Assembly: GCF_024397975.1 (NCBI RefSeq)
Contig: NZ_CP073745.1
Location: forward strand, 2,754,501-2,818,500
Direction of reading: 5' to 3'
Length of the DNA: 64,000 nucleotides
From: Bacterioplanoides sp. SCSIO 12839
GTDB lineage: Bacteria; Pseudomonadota; Gammaproteobacteria; Pseudomonadales; Oceanobacteraceae
In this document: in pieces, positions 46,637 to 56,172 of the stretch
How the letters are laid out: every line of letters starts with the position of its first letter
How positions within the stretch are numbered: the first letter of the stretch is position 1
Position numbers and translations under genes: made by a program
Notes under the pieces: generated by a model
The model's database searches: none
Seen by the model: only the letters and a program-made list of their open reading frames with translations
What the model was told of the DNA's origin: nothing

Positions 46637-47311
46637 TTAAGACTCCTCTGCCACCAGCTCGGTGCTGGTTAAGCTATCAATTTTACGCTGTAACAGTTGG
46701 GTATTCATGCCCGCCTGTTGTGCAGCTGCCTGAGCTTCAACATACGCTTCACGCGCTGCAGCATTATCACCTTTACGGAATAACGCATCACCTTTCACTT
46801 CTGCAAACTGTGCCGCATAAGAAGCATCAGGCTGTGCCGGAATTAATGCCAGCGCCTCATCAGACTTATCCAGTTGAACCAGAATTTTGGCTAAACGAAC
46901 CGTCGCAGTCAGTTTTACCGGGCCATCTTCTGCAGCCGTAATCACCGCATTTAATTCGTTAACAGCGCTATCAAAGTCACCGTTATCCGCAGCAAAACGT
47001 GCCAGGAATAAACCACCAAACTGGCTGTACACGGTGCTGTCGTATTCGTTTTTCAGCTGCTCTGCCAGGTCAATCATTTCAGCTTTCAGTGCATCCGTCT
47101 GACTCGCAGCTGGCTGTGCCGCCTTTTCAACCAATTGAGCATAAACCGCTGAAGCCGCTTCGCCCGTTGCACGTACATTATCCTGATAAGTGTTCCAGCC
47201 GAACCAACCACCGGCGACAACAACGATCGACAGAACCAGGCTGGTGCCATTTTCAGACCACCATTTTTTTAACGCTTCGACCTGTTCTTCTTCCGTTTTA
47301 AATTCGTTCAT
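46637..47311 (-). CDS. yfgM: YfgM (AncA) ancillary SecYEG chaperone-type protein
   Basis: A 224-residue inner-membrane protein with a short cytoplasmic N-terminus (EEEQVEALKKWW), one membrane helix (SLVLSIVVVAGGWFGW) and a periplasmic TPR-like domain. In E. coli YfgM works with the chaperone PpiD at SecYEG and links to BamB-dependent trafficking. The second Met (47311), with GAGG upstream, fits family N-termini better than an earlier in-frame start. It stands between hisS and bamB, the conserved position. Confidence 0.93.
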   Translation of the reverse strand: MNEFKTEEEQVEALKKWWSENGTSLVLSIVVVAGGWFGWNTYQDNVRATGEAASAVYAQLVEKAAQPAASQTDALKAEMIDLAEQLKNEYDSTVYSQFGGLFLARFAADNGDFDSAVNELNAVITAAEDGPVKLTATVRLAKILVQLDKSDEALALIPAQPDASYAAQFAEVKGDALFRKGDNAAAREAYVEAQAAAQQAGMNTQLLQRKIDSLTSTELVAEES

Positions 47312-47394
47312 TCCCAATCCTCTACACTAACTGCTTGTCAGCTGTTGTTATTAAAAGTGCTATTAAAACGTGTTATTGAAACTGTTTTTAAAAA

Positions 47395-48675
47395 TTAATT
47401 AATTTGTTGTGCAATCCAGCCTGCAACGTCTGCTTGCGGCATGGTTTGCTGGTCCAGCTCACCGGATAAATCTTTGACCGTTGCCTGCTGTTCGGCGATT
47501 TCACTTTCGCCCAACAAGATGGCAAAACGAGCACCGCTTTTATCGGCTTTTTTCATCTGGCTCTTAAAGCTGCCACCACCACAATGAGTCTGAATACGTA
47601 ACCAGTCGTGTTCATTACGAATCTGATCCGATAACAACAATGCAGCTTGGTCAGCACCTTCGCCTAATGCGCAAACATAAACATCAAGGATATTCAGTAC
47701 CGCTTGTGGAATCAGCTCCAGAGTCTCAAGCATCAGAATCAGACGTTCAACACCCATAGCAAAACCAACCGCTGGTGTTGGCTTACCACCCAGTTGTTCA
47801 ACCAGGCCATCATAACGGCCACCGGCACAAACCGTACCCTGAGCACCCAGCTTATCCGTTACCCATTCGAATACGGTTTTGCAGTAATAGTCCAATCCAC
47901 GCACCAGACGCTGATTGATCTCATACTTCACACCCGCGGCATCCAGTACACTGCGTAATTTGGCAAAGTGCTCACGACTTTCGTCATCGAGGTGATCGTG
48001 CAGCTGAGGTGCATCCACTAATAATGCCTGAGTTTGCTCATTCTTACTGTCAAGAATACGCAGCGGGTTGGAATCCAGACGGCGCAAGCTGTCTTCATCC
48101 AACTGATCTTTGCGCTCAGACAAATACGCGACCAATGCGTCTTTGTACTCAGCTCGGGCTTCGTTGCTACCCAGTGTGTTCAGCTGCAGAGTAACGGCAT
48201 CCTGCAAGCCCAGCATTTTCCACAAACGTGCCGTCAGCAGAATGACTTCTGCATCAATATCGGCGGACGCAATGCCAAAGGTTTCCACACCAATCTGGTG
48301 GAACTGACGATAACGGCCTTTTTGCGGACGCTCATGACGGAACATCGGGCCGGTGTACCACAAACGCTGGGTCTGGTTGTATAACAAGCCGTGTTCTTCA
48401 CAGGCACGGACACAGCTGGCGGTGCCTTCCGGGCGAAGCGTCAGGCTGTCGCCGTTACGGTCGTCAAAGGTGTACATTTCTTTTTCGACGATGTCGGTCA
48501 CTTCGCCAATTGAGCGTTTAAACAAATTGGTTTGCTCAACAATCGGCATACGGATTTCACCATAGCCGTAGGATGCCAACAGCTCTTTTACCGTGCCTTC
48601 GAGGTACTGCCAAACTGGTGTTTCATTCGGCTTGATGTCGTTCATGCCACGAATGGCCTGAATTTTTTTGCTCAT
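47395..48675 (-). CDS. hisS: Histidyl-tRNA synthetase
   Basis: A class II aminoacyl-tRNA synthetase that charges tRNA-His. The 426-residue protein has motif 1 around the N-terminal [16 protein letters not shown], motif 2 [18 protein letters not shown] and HisA motif [14 protein letters not shown]. Motif 3 is [13 protein letters not shown], and an anticodon-binding C-terminal domain follows. It is downstream of ispG with a gap of 37 bases. Confidence 0.98.
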   Translation of the reverse strand: MSKKIQAIRGMNDIKPNETPVWQYLEGTVKELLASYGYGEIRMPIVEQTNLFKRSIGEVTDIVEKEMYTFDDRNGDSLTLRPEGTASCVRACEEHGLLYNQTQRLWYTGPMFRHERPQKGRYRQFHQIGVETFGIASADIDAEVILLTARLWKMLGLQDAVTLQLNTLGSNEARAEYKDALVAYLSERKDQLDEDSLRRLDSNPLRILDSKNEQTQALLVDAPQLHDHLDDESREHFAKLRSVLDAAGVKYEINQRLVRGLDYYCKTVFEWVTDKLGAQGTVCAGGRYDGLVEQLGGKPTPAVGFAMGVERLILMLETLELIPQAVLNILDVYVCALGEGADQAALLLSDQIRNEHDWLRIQTHCGGGSFKSQMKKADKSGARFAILLGESEIAEQQATVKDLSGELDQQTMPQADVAGWIAQQIN

Positions 48676-48712
48676 GTTATCTATCTACACTGTGTCTTTT
48701 ACAAACGCCCTG

Positions 48713-49831
48713 TCAGGCATCGGTGGCAATTAATTCTTCGCGCTGTTTTTCCAGCTCGGTGGCACGTTCGCGAATTAAACGTTCTAAATCATCCACCAGA
48801 TTATCGTTGCCGATTTTTTCCTGCGGTTTGCCGTCAATATAAACCAGGTTCGGCTGACCACCGGCCAGACCTACGTCGGTTTCTTTGGCTTCACCCGGGC
48901 CATTCACCACACAACCAATCACCGACACATCCATCGATGTACGGATATCTTCGGTGCGCATTTCCAGCTCGTTCATGGTTTTAATTACATCAAAGTTCTG
49001 GCGCGAGCAGCTTGGGCAGGCAATAAAATTAATACCGCGGGAACGCAGCTTGAGGGATTTCAGCATATCCCAGCCAACTTTCACTTCTTCTACCGGGTCG
49101 GCAGCCAGAGATACACGAATGGTGTCACCAATGCCGTCCCACAATAACAGCCCCAGGCCAATCGACGATTTGACCGTACCACCACGTAAGCCACCGGCTT
49201 CAGTGATGCCTAAATGCAGAGGCTGGTCAATTTGTTCAGAAATCTTACGATACGCAGCCACCGTCATAAAGATATCCGACGCTTTCAGGCTCAGTTTGTA
49301 ATCTTGGAAGTCCAGACGATCAAGAATGTCTATATGACGCATGGCAGACTCTACCAGCGCATCTGGTGTTGGTTCACCGTATTTTTTCTGCAGGTCTTTT
49401 TCCAGAGAGCCAGCATTCACCCCGATACGAATCGGAATATTTCGTTCACGCGCGGCATCAACAACCGCACGAACCCGGTCTTCACGACCAATATTACCCG
49501 GATTAATACGCAGGCAATCGACACCCAGTTCTGCCACACGCAACGCAATGCGGTAATCAAAATGAATATCGGAGACCAATGGAACATTCACTTGTTTGCG
49601 GATTTCACCAAACGCTTCAGCCGCTTCCATAGTTGGAACAGAAACCCGAACGATATCGGCACCAGCATCCTGTGCTCGCAGAATCTGCGCAACCGTGGCA
49701 TCAATATCGGTTGTTTCTGTGTTGGTCATGGTCTGAATCGCAATTGGCGCACCGCCACCTATCGGCACATCGCCCACCATGATCTGGCGGGTTTTACGTC
49801 GTTTGATTGGATTCTCAAATAATGCGCTCAT
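48713..49831 (-). CDS. ispG: 4-hydroxy-3-methylbut-2-enyl diphosphate synthase
   Basis: The penultimate enzyme of the MEP isoprenoid pathway, converting MEcPP to HMBPP with a [4Fe-4S] cluster. The 372-residue protein has a TIM-barrel part ([14 protein letters not shown]). The C-terminal cluster-binding part has [10 protein letters not shown] and, further on, [15 protein letters not shown], which supplies the third Cys. The order pilF-ispG-hisS is conserved. IspG needs Fe-S cluster supply, which matters because the isc genes at this locus are reduced. Confidence 0.97.
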   Translation of the reverse strand: MSALFENPIKRRKTRQIMVGDVPIGGGAPIAIQTMTNTETTDIDATVAQILRAQDAGADIVRVSVPTMEAAEAFGEIRKQVNVPLVSDIHFDYRIALRVAELGVDCLRINPGNIGREDRVRAVVDAARERNIPIRIGVNAGSLEKDLQKKYGEPTPDALVESAMRHIDILDRLDFQDYKLSLKASDIFMTVAAYRKISEQIDQPLHLGITEAGGLRGGTVKSSIGLGLLLWDGIGDTIRVSLAADPVEEVKVGWDMLKSLKLRSRGINFIACPSCSRQNFDVIKTMNELEMRTEDIRTSMDVSVIGCVVNGPGEAKETDVGLAGGQPNLVYIDGKPQEKIGNDNLVDDLERLIRERATELEKQREELIATDA

Positions 49832-49837
49832 GGATTA

Positions 49838-50641
49838 TTAACCTGCTCCAGCGTCTTTTAAAGACTGCTGATATTCTTTGTATTCCTGTGACTCCGGGTA
49901 CAGCTGTTTCAGCTGAGTCGCCAGTTCAATCGTACGTTTGGTATTCTGGCCGATTGTGGCCAGTTTAATACCCAGCCATAAACTGTGTGCCGAATAACCG
50001 GCCTGGCCACGTTTTACCACGCGGTCAAAACGATCAAAATATTTACCCGATTCGGAATAATCCTGCGCTTCAAACAGCAATGTGGAGATATTCACTAATG
50101 AATCGACGTTGTAAGGCGAGATACGCAATGCTTCACGGTAAGTTGTTATCGCTTTTTCAGACTGTCCGGCACGGAAATAACTCAGCGCCAGGTCATTGTA
50201 GGCTGACGCACGATTATCGTAATAACGATCCTGAGCCGCGACAGACAAATATTCTTCAGCTTCGTCGTAACGTTTTAGTTGGGAATACAGGCGGCCAACA
50301 TGATGCTTCGCCAGAGAAAAGTCACCATCCAGTGAAATGGCTTTCAGAAATGACTCTTCGGCTAAATCGAGTTCGCCTTCACTTTGCCATAACAATCCCA
50401 TGGCATCGTTCGCCGGTGCGTAGTTTTCATTAATACTCAACGCCTTACGCAAGCGCTGACGAGCCAGGTCATTACGACCTTTCTGCATATAACCCAGACC
50501 CAGCTGAGTGTAATTATCGACAGCCTTTTCCGGTGAGGCTTTTTTGTTAAACGGCGATTCGACAACCGTCACACATGCGGCCAGAGATAACACCAACATG
50601 GCTAACAGTGACCGTAAAATCACACGGCTTCCTTTCATCAT
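49838..50641 (-). CDS. pilF: Type IV pilus biogenesis lipoprotein PilF (PilW)
   Basis: A 267-residue outer-membrane lipoprotein (LSLAAC, Cys23) with TPR repeats over about residues 40-250. It helps the secretin PilQ to form multimers. Its ATG overlaps the rlmN stop (TAATG), so both are co-translated. Position between rlmN and ispG is conserved. Its presence implies type IV pili encoded elsewhere. Confidence 0.94.
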   Translation of the reverse strand: MMKGSRVILRSLLAMLVLSLAACVTVVESPFNKKASPEKAVDNYTQLGLGYMQKGRNDLARQRLRKALSINENYAPANDAMGLLWQSEGELDLAEESFLKAISLDGDFSLAKHHVGRLYSQLKRYDEAEEYLSVAAQDRYYDNRASAYNDLALSYFRAGQSEKAITTYREALRISPYNVDSLVNISTLLFEAQDYSESGKYFDRFDRVVKRGQAGYSAHSLWLGIKLATIGQNTKRTIELATQLKQLYPESQEYKEYQQSLKDAGAG

Positions 50642-51780
50642 TAACGACCTGCTTCTGTGGGTTGTTGAGAGTCATCCAGTTGTACCGCATTAATGTATTT
50701 TGCGCTACGACGAGTCCGGTCTTCTACGCGCCCGACCAACTGACCACAGGCGGCATCAATATCATCGCCACGAGTAGAGCGAATGGTCACAATATGACCA
50801 GCGTTAATCAGATGATCACGGAAACGGTAGGTGCGGTTGTTACTCGGGCGTTTATAGCCTGAATTCGGGAATGGGTTAAACGGAATCAGGTTAATTTTGC
50901 ACGGCACCTGCTTCATTAGCTCAGCCAGCTGCTGGGCGTGTTCCAGTTCATCGTTAACCCCATCAATCAAGGTGTATTCGATGGTTGCTTTACGACGATC
51001 CGGCAGTTTATCGAGATAACGATTAACCGAGGCGATCAGTTCTTTGATTGGATATTTTTTATTCAGAGGTACCAGCTGGTTACGCAATTCATCGTTCGGG
51101 GCGTGCAGCGAAATAGCCAGCGACACATCGGTAATTTCACCCAAACGATCAATTTGTGGCACCACACCCGAGGTACTCAAGGTCACCCGGCGTTTTGACA
51201 AGCCATAAGCGTTGTCTTCCATCATCAATGCCATGGCATCAACAACGTTATCAAAATTCAGCAGGGGTTCACCCATGCCCATCATCACCACATTGGTGAT
51301 TTTGCGTTCGCGGCGTTCGCCTGGCTCATGAAATGCCATGGCCGCGACATACACCTGTCCAATAATTTCAGCCGCACTCAGATCCCGGTTAAAACCCTGC
51401 TTACCGGTTGAGCAGAAAGAACAATCCAACGAGCAACCAATCTGAGAGCTGACACACAAGGTGCCACGTTCTTTTTCCGGGATATAAACCGTTTCTACCG
51501 AACTGCCACCTTCCATCTTCATCACCCATTTACGGGTGCCGTCTTTGGAAGTCTGATCGTAGGTCACTTCGGGCAGTTTGATTTCACTGACCTCGGCCAG
51601 TTTGGCACGCAGACCTTTGCTCATATTGGTCATTTTGCCGAAATCGGCTTCGCCATACTGATGAATCCACTTCAACATCTGCTGGGCACGGAACTTCTTT
51701 TCGCCCAGTTCGGCAAAAAAGGCTTCCATTTTGGTGGGAGATAAACCTAACAGGTTAATTTTTTCAGCAGTTTCAGACAT
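50641..51780 (-). CDS. rlmN: 23S rRNA/tRNA adenine-C2 methyltransferase RlmN
   Basis: A radical-SAM enzyme that methylates A2503 of 23S rRNA and A37 of some tRNAs. It shows the radical-SAM motif [20 protein letters not shown] and a conserved Cys near the C-terminus ([11 protein letters not shown]). At 379 residues it is the usual length. It depends on a [4Fe-4S] cluster. It is followed with overlap by pilF. Confidence 0.97.
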   Translation of the reverse strand: MSETAEKINLLGLSPTKMEAFFAELGEKKFRAQQMLKWIHQYGEADFGKMTNMSKGLRAKLAEVSEIKLPEVTYDQTSKDGTRKWVMKMEGGSSVETVYIPEKERGTLCVSSQIGCSLDCSFCSTGKQGFNRDLSAAEIIGQVYVAAMAFHEPGERRERKITNVVMMGMGEPLLNFDNVVDAMALMMEDNAYGLSKRRVTLSTSGVVPQIDRLGEITDVSLAISLHAPNDELRNQLVPLNKKYPIKELIASVNRYLDKLPDRRKATIEYTLIDGVNDELEHAQQLAELMKQVPCKINLIPFNPFPNSGYKRPSNNRTYRFRDHLINAGHIVTIRSTRGDDIDAACGQLVGRVEDRTRRSAKYINAVQLDDSQQPTEAGR

Positions 51781-51832
51781 CGGGTTGAGTACCTGGATTA
51801 AGCGTGTGAATCAGATGCATCCTGGCGGGATC

Positions 51833-51861
51833 ACAAAGAGCCTGAATATCCGGCTCTTTGT
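51833..51861 (-). other. Hairpin between ndk and rlmN
   Basis: ACAAAGAGCC (51833-51842) pairs with GGCTCTTTGT (51852-51861), loop of nine. It lies downstream of the ndk stop. There is no U run on either side, so it may be a weak terminator or an mRNA processing element. Confidence 0.5.
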
Positions 51862-51918
51862 GTTTCTGGGGCCTTCAGGTTTTAAACCCAAGCCCCAGCA
51901 CGAATTCTCTGGTGAGAA

Positions 51919-52344
51919 TTAACGTGGGCAGATTTCTTCTGCAGCGAAGAAGTAAGCGATTTCGCGAGCAGCAGACTCAGCAGAGTCAGAACCGTGTACC
52001 GCGTTAGCATCGATGCTTTGAGCGAAATCAGCACGGATAGTGCCAGCGTCAGCTTCTTGTGGGTTAGTTGCGCCCATCAGCTCACGGTTTTTAGCGATTG
52101 CGCCTTCACCTTCCAGAACCTGAACCACAACCGGGCCAGAAGTCATGAAACCAACCAGATCTTTGAAGAAAGGACGCTCAGCGTGCTCAGCGTAGAAACC
52201 GCCCGCTTTTTCGTCGTCCAGTTGCAGCATCTTAGCAGCAACGATTTGCAGACCTGCTTTTTCGAAGCGTGCCAGGATTTCACCAATAACGTTTTTGCCA
52301 ACTGCATCTGGTTTAACGATAGAAAGAGTACGTTCTACAGCCAT
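51919..52344 (-). CDS. ndk: Nucleoside diphosphate kinase
   Basis: It balances nucleoside triphosphate pools by phosphate transfer through a His intermediate. The 141-residue protein begins [17 protein letters not shown] and has the active-site motif NAVHGSDS. In many relatives the isc operon ends just upstream of ndk; here iscS lies there directly. A perfect -10 element is found upstream, so ndk probably has its own promoter. Confidence 0.97.
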   Translation of the reverse strand: MAVERTLSIVKPDAVGKNVIGEILARFEKAGLQIVAAKMLQLDDEKAGGFYAEHAERPFFKDLVGFMTSGPVVVQVLEGEGAIAKNRELMGATNPQEADAGTIRADFAQSIDANAVHGSDSAESAAREIAYFFAAEEICPR

Positions 52345-52427
52345 TTTAAGCTCCCATTAGAATCGATTTAAGTTTAAGAATACGATTGGAAAGCACACAA
52401 AACCGGCTCTCCAAATAAAACCCGCGG

Positions 52428-52433
52428 ATTATA
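52428..52433 (-). promoter_or_regulatory. -10 element of the ndk promoter
   Basis: A perfect TATAAT on the minus strand about 85 bases upstream of the ndk start, in the 190-base gap to iscS. No good -35 box is visible. Confidence 0.5.
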
Positions 52434-52534
52434 CGCAGCTTTTTGTGAAAGTTGTACGCGAATTCCGTGCTTTGCACGTAAATTTGTGTGGGCAATTGCC
52501 AACTGCGATCATTCACGGCGGCAAGCCACAAATA

Positions 52535-53692
52535 TCAGACACGCAATAAGCTTAAAACCCGCCCTACTTCAGTAATGGTCGCGTCAATTTCTTCACGGGT
52601 GGTAAAACGCCCGACGGAGAAACGCAGCCCGGCATGAGCCAGCTCATCGCTACGGCCAATCGCTTTTAGCACATAAGACGGCTCAACACTGGCCGAGGTA
52701 CAGGCTGAACCAGAAGAGACGGCCACTTTCGCTAAGGACGCCAACAGAATTTCACCGTCAACGCCGTCAAAGCTGACGTTCAGGTGACCTGCACTGCGCT
52801 GCTCTTCATGGCCGTTGAGATAAACGCCGCCGAATGACTCAAGTCCTTGCCATAAGGCATCACGTAACTGGCGGATACGCTCAATTTCATCCGCCATTTC
52901 CTGCTGCGCCAGCACGGCAGCTTCGCCCAACCCCACCAGCTGATGAGTCGCCAGCGTACCGGAGCGCATGCCGCGTTCATGCCCACCACCGTGTATTTGA
53001 GCCGCAATTTTCACCTGCGGCTCACGACGAACATATAAAGCACCAATGCCTTTTGGGCCGTACATTTTGTGCGCCGATACCGACAGCAAATCCACCTGCC
53101 ACTGATTCACATCAATCGCCATTTTGCCAACCGCCTGGGCAGCATCCACGTGCAATAACACGTCGGTTCCTTTCAGAACAGAAGCAATAGCCGGAATATC
53201 CGTTAGTGTTCCCAGTTCATTATTCACGGCCATCAGAGAGACTAAACAGGTTTCCGGCGTTAACGCTGCCGCAACCTGATCAGGGCTGATCAGACCATCG
53301 GCATCCGGGGTCAGATAATCCACCTCAACGCCCTGGCTTTCGAGATAGGCGCAAGTATCCAGAATGGCTTTGTGTTCAATCGCAGAGGTAACAATGTGCA
53401 ATGCCTGCTGAGGGTTTTTCTGGCGAAGGTGTTCAACCACTCCTTTTAATGCCAGGTTATTGCTTTCGGTTGCCCCGGAAGTCCAGACAATTTCGCGCGG
53501 ATCAGCACACAGCAGATCGGCCAGCTGTCGGCGTGCCTGCTCAACCGCCTGCTCCGCCTTCCAGCCAAACTTATGGGAACGAGACGCCGGGTTAGCAAAG
53601 TTGCCTTCCTGTGTCAGACACTGTGCCATAAGCTCGGCAACTCTGGGGTCAACCGGCGTGGTGGCGGCATAATCAAGATAAATAGGATTCAT
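52535..53692 (-). CDS. iscS: Cysteine desulfurase IscS, short form
   Basis: A PLP enzyme that releases sulfur from Cys for Fe-S clusters and thio-modified tRNA. The 385-residue protein is complete in its catalytic parts: [23 protein letters not shown], the PLP Lys in [14 protein letters not shown], and the catalytic-Cys loop [14 protein letters not shown]. It ends at GRVLSLLRV and lacks the roughly 20-residue C-terminal tail that E. coli IscS uses to contact the scaffold IscU. It is followed by ndk, not by iscU. The name IscS rests on similarity and linkage to iscR. Confidence 0.92.
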   Translation of the reverse strand: MNPIYLDYAATTPVDPRVAELMAQCLTQEGNFANPASRSHKFGWKAEQAVEQARRQLADLLCADPREIVWTSGATESNNLALKGVVEHLRQKNPQQALHIVTSAIEHKAILDTCAYLESQGVEVDYLTPDADGLISPDQVAAALTPETCLVSLMAVNNELGTLTDIPAIASVLKGTDVLLHVDAAQAVGKMAIDVNQWQVDLLSVSAHKMYGPKGIGALYVRREPQVKIAAQIHGGGHERGMRSGTLATHQLVGLGEAAVLAQQEMADEIERIRQLRDALWQGLESFGGVYLNGHEEQRSAGHLNVSFDGVDGEILLASLAKVAVSSGSACTSASVEPSYVLKAIGRSDELAHAGLRFSVGRFTTREEIDATITEVGRVLSLLRV

Positions 53693-53762
53693 GAAAAAGA
53701 TATCGATGTTGAAAGTGAAATCCGAACGGACATTGTCAACAGCAACGAAAGCAGGTCAAGTA

Positions 53763-53790
53763 GGCAGTTTGTATTTACTCACAAACTGCC
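53763..53790 (-). other. Hairpin between iscR and iscS
   Basis: GGCAGTTTG (53763-53771) and CAAACTGCC (53782-53790) form a perfect 9-bp stem. It lies 70 bases upstream of the iscS start, inside the 172-base gap. In E. coli a structured iscR-iscS gap protects iscR mRNA after RyhB action; a similar role here is possible. Confidence 0.5.
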
Positions 53791-53791
53791 A

Positions 53792-53880
53792 ATGTCATTA
53801 AGCCAGAGTGGCTACGTCATCCAGGCTAGAGCACTCGCCTCATTAGGCCAGAGCGCCTATGTCGTTAGGCTAAAGCGCCT
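53792..53880 (-). repeat. Tandem degenerate hairpin repeats at the end of iscR
   Basis: Four consecutive copies (53792-53813, 53814-53840, 53841-53858, 53859-53880) of a unit close to ATGTCATTAGGCCAGAGCGC. Each contains a short internal inverted repeat such as AGGC-GCCT or AGCC-GGCT. The last copy overlaps the final codons of iscR. Confidence 0.55.
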
Positions 53881-54350
53881 TCGGCGGCCAGAATTGTATC
53901 AATCCGGCTTTTTGCCGCTTCGTCCTGACGTTCAGAAATCTGACGAATTTCTTCACGCTCCAGCAGCGACTTCAGCGTAATACCCGCTAAAAACTGATGA
54001 ATCTGGTCACTCAGATCCATCCAGAGGTGGTGCGTCAGGCACGCATCACCGTTCTGGCAATCACCCTGACGATTACACTTAGTAGCATCCATGGATTCAT
54101 TGACCGCATCAATGATTTCTGCCACCTGAATTTCATCATCCGCACGGCTCAGGCGATAACCACCACCTGGGCCTCGCACACTGGCAACCAGACCATTTCG
54201 GCGCAGCTTGGCAAACAACTGCTCAAGATAAGAGAGAGAAATTCCCTGACGACCCGAAATATCATTCAGGCTCACCGGGCCGGTCTGTGCATGAATGGCA
54301 AGATCCAGCATCGCGGTCACCGCATAGCGGCCTTTTGTCGTTAATCGCAT
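53865..54350 (-). CDS. iscR: Fe-S cluster assembly regulator IscR
   Basis: An Rrf2-family regulator of 161 residues that senses Fe-S status. The winged HTH covers about residues 1-70 ([31 protein letters not shown]). The [2Fe-2S] ligands are all present: Cys92, Cys98, Cys104 and His107. An IscR-type-1-like box overlaps its promoter, indicating repression by its own cluster-loaded form. Downstream only iscS remains of the usual isc operon. Confidence 0.95.
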   Translation of the reverse strand: MRLTTKGRYAVTAMLDLAIHAQTGPVSLNDISGRQGISLSYLEQLFAKLRRNGLVASVRGPGGGYRLSRADDEIQVAEIIDAVNESMDATKCNRQGDCQNGDACLTHHLWMDLSDQIHQFLAGITLKSLLEREEIRQISERQDEAAKSRIDTILAAEGALA

Positions 54351-54377
54351 AAATTTCTCCTCTCATCATCAGGACGA

Positions 54378-54411
54378 ATTATGCGGATACCCGACAAAAC
54401 CAGTCAAGTAT
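54378..54411 (-). promoter_or_regulatory. iscR promoter with IscR type-1 binding site
   Basis: On the minus strand -35 TTGACT (54402-54407), an 18-base spacer and -10 CATAAT (54378-54383). A 25-base dyad at 54387-54411 starts ATACTTGACTGG and ends GTCGGGTAT. It matches the IscR type-1 consensus as I recall it at nearly every position and covers the -35 box, as in E. coli. Confidence 0.75.
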
Positions 54412-55253
54412 TAGTTTGCATCCTGACTTTTCTTGTCATTCGAAGCCACATCATTCCGGCCGTCAGCTGCTGTTTCGTCATCACCTGATGATTTCAGCTC
54501 ACTGAGACTGACAAAGTTTTCCTCTTTCAGTTCCGGTAACGCTTCATTACAGGTGTTATCACCAAGATCGTTCAGCGCTTTGCACATACGGTCAATTTTG
54601 TCGTCCACCGCGTGCATATGGTCCATCATGTTATGAATCGAGCGAGCGATCGGATCTGGCATTTCATCGGCCATGCCATAGGAGTCAAAGCCCATTTTTT
54701 CCGCCATGGCCTTACGGCGGCTGTCCTGCTCAGTGGTTGCTTTACGAACAATACGACCAGGAATACCCACCACAGTCACCGCCTCAGGTACTTCTTTAGT
54801 GACCACCGCATTTGAACCAATACGGGCATTATCCCCCACTACAATAGGCCCCAGAACCTTAGCTCCGGCACCCACAACCACACCATCTTTTAACGTGGGG
54901 TGACGCTTACCTTTATTCCAACTGGTGCCACCCAATGTGACACCGTGATACAAGGTGCAGTCATCACCGATCTCCGCCGTCTCACCAACAACAACGCCCA
55001 TGCCATGGTCAATAAAAAAACGACGCCCAATGGTCGCGCCCGGATGAATCTCAATGCCGGTCATCCAGCGGCTGAAAGTAGATAATAACCGTGACAACCA
55101 CTTAAAGTTTTTGCGCCACAGCCAGTTGGCAAATCGATAATGCACGATGGCGTGTACGCCCGGATACGTGGTAATCACTTCAAAAGTATTTCGTGCTGCC
55201 GGATCTCGTTCAAAGACACAGGCAATGTCTTCACGAATGTGTTTGATACTCAA
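54411..55253 (-). CDS. cysE: Serine O-acetyltransferase
   Basis: It makes O-acetylserine, the precursor of cysteine. The 280-residue protein has the N-terminal helical domain ([17 protein letters not shown]) and a left-handed beta-helix of hexapeptide repeats ([29 protein letters not shown]). The catalytic His sits in the DHGMG stretch. The C-terminal tail is long, acidic and poorly conserved. The start is a TTG overlapping the trmJ stop (TTGA), with GGAG seven bases upstream; no better start exists. Placement beside iscS links cysteine supply with its use. Confidence 0.95.
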   Translation of the reverse strand: MSIKHIREDIACVFERDPAARNTFEVITTYPGVHAIVHYRFANWLWRKNFKWLSRLLSTFSRWMTGIEIHPGATIGRRFFIDHGMGVVVGETAEIGDDCTLYHGVTLGGTSWNKGKRHPTLKDGVVVGAGAKVLGPIVVGDNARIGSNAVVTKEVPEAVTVVGIPGRIVRKATTEQDSRRKAMAEKMGFDSYGMADEMPDPIARSIHNMMDHMHAVDDKIDRMCKALNDLGDNTCNEALPELKEENFVSLSELKSSGDDETAADGRNDVASNDKKSQDAN

Positions 55254-56035
55254 TGTGAGTCTCCGTCTTGCTCAGCATTATCTGCTGTTTTTAAAGAAGC
55301 CTGTTGGCGCTGCATTGCGCTGAACATGCCTCGCATAATATTGATTTCCATTTTATCCACACCTGCCCGCTGATACAGACGGCGCAACCGTGCCATGGTT
55401 TGCTTGGGAGTATTGGGGTCAAGAAAGCCGATATCAACCATGGTTTGTTCCATATGCTGCAACATGCCGTTCAATTCAGCGTGACTGGCCAGCTCATGAT
55501 CCCAATCAACCCCCCAGGCTTGTGCCTCATCAGCCGATTGCTTATCCACTTCTGAAGCCAGGCGCATTTCATAACACATCACCTGAACCGCCTGAGAGAC
55601 ATTCAGCGATGAGAAGTTTTCATCGGTTGGAATATGCACATGAGCATGACACAAGTGCAGCTCTTCATTAGTCAGGCCGCTCGACTCACGACCAAATACC
55701 AGCGCAATCTGACTGCCTTGTTGTGCCGCCTGCGCCGTCTTTGCCGCACACTGGCGAGGGTTCATCAGGGGCCAGGGAATATTGCGACTACGTGCACTGG
55801 TGCCAACCACCAGGCCACAATCGGCAATCGCCTGCTCTAATGTCTCGGTGATAACAGCATTATGAAGAATGTCTTCAGCACGCGAAGAGCGTTGGATTGC
55901 CTCATCGTTAATCTCGGCTTTTGGATCAACCAGAACCAAGCGGCTCAACCCCATATTTTTCATCGCCCGTGCTGCTGCACCGATATTTCCCGAGTGAGTG
56001 GTGTTGACCATGACGATCAGAATATTGTCCAGCAT
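55250..56035 (-). CDS. trmJ: tRNA (cytidine/uridine-2'-O-)-methyltransferase TrmJ
   Basis: A SPOUT-family enzyme that methylates the ribose of position 32 in tRNAs. The 261-residue protein shows [19 protein letters not shown] at the N-terminus and the knot motifs [15 protein letters not shown] and [15 protein letters not shown]. The C-terminal extension is typical of TrmJ. It stands upstream of cysE-iscR in the same order as in Pseudomonas and is transcribed away from suhB. Confidence 0.96.
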   Translation of the reverse strand: MLDNILIVMVNTTHSGNIGAAARAMKNMGLSRLVLVDPKAEINDEAIQRSSRAEDILHNAVITETLEQAIADCGLVVGTSARSRNIPWPLMNPRQCAAKTAQAAQQGSQIALVFGRESSGLTNEELHLCHAHVHIPTDENFSSLNVSQAVQVMCYEMRLASEVDKQSADEAQAWGVDWDHELASHAELNGMLQHMEQTMVDIGFLDPNTPKQTMARLRRLYQRAGVDKMEINIMRGMFSAMQRQQASLKTADNAEQDGDSH

Positions 56036-56127
56036 AGCTCGCGTATTTCTCTAGCCTAAAGTCAGACTGACAACCATTTTAGATGCCAGCCAAAGGAGCA
56101 GAAGTGTAGCGCAAAAGGTAGCGCCGG

Positions 56128-56136
56128 TGATATAAT
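56128..56136 (+). promoter_or_regulatory. Extended -10 promoter of suhB
   Basis: TGATATAAT: a perfect -10 preceded by the extended -10 TG. It lies 37 bases upstream of the suhB ATG. No strong -35 is visible, as expected for this promoter type. Confidence 0.55.
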
Positions 56137-56172
56137 TGTCTGTTCACTGTTCTTTAAGAGATAGCAATTCCT

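Noticed and set aside
53693-53864. CRISPR-like array in the iscR-iscS gap
   Set aside because: The repeats are adjacent, degenerate and of unequal length, without unique spacers; better described as tandem hairpin repeats.
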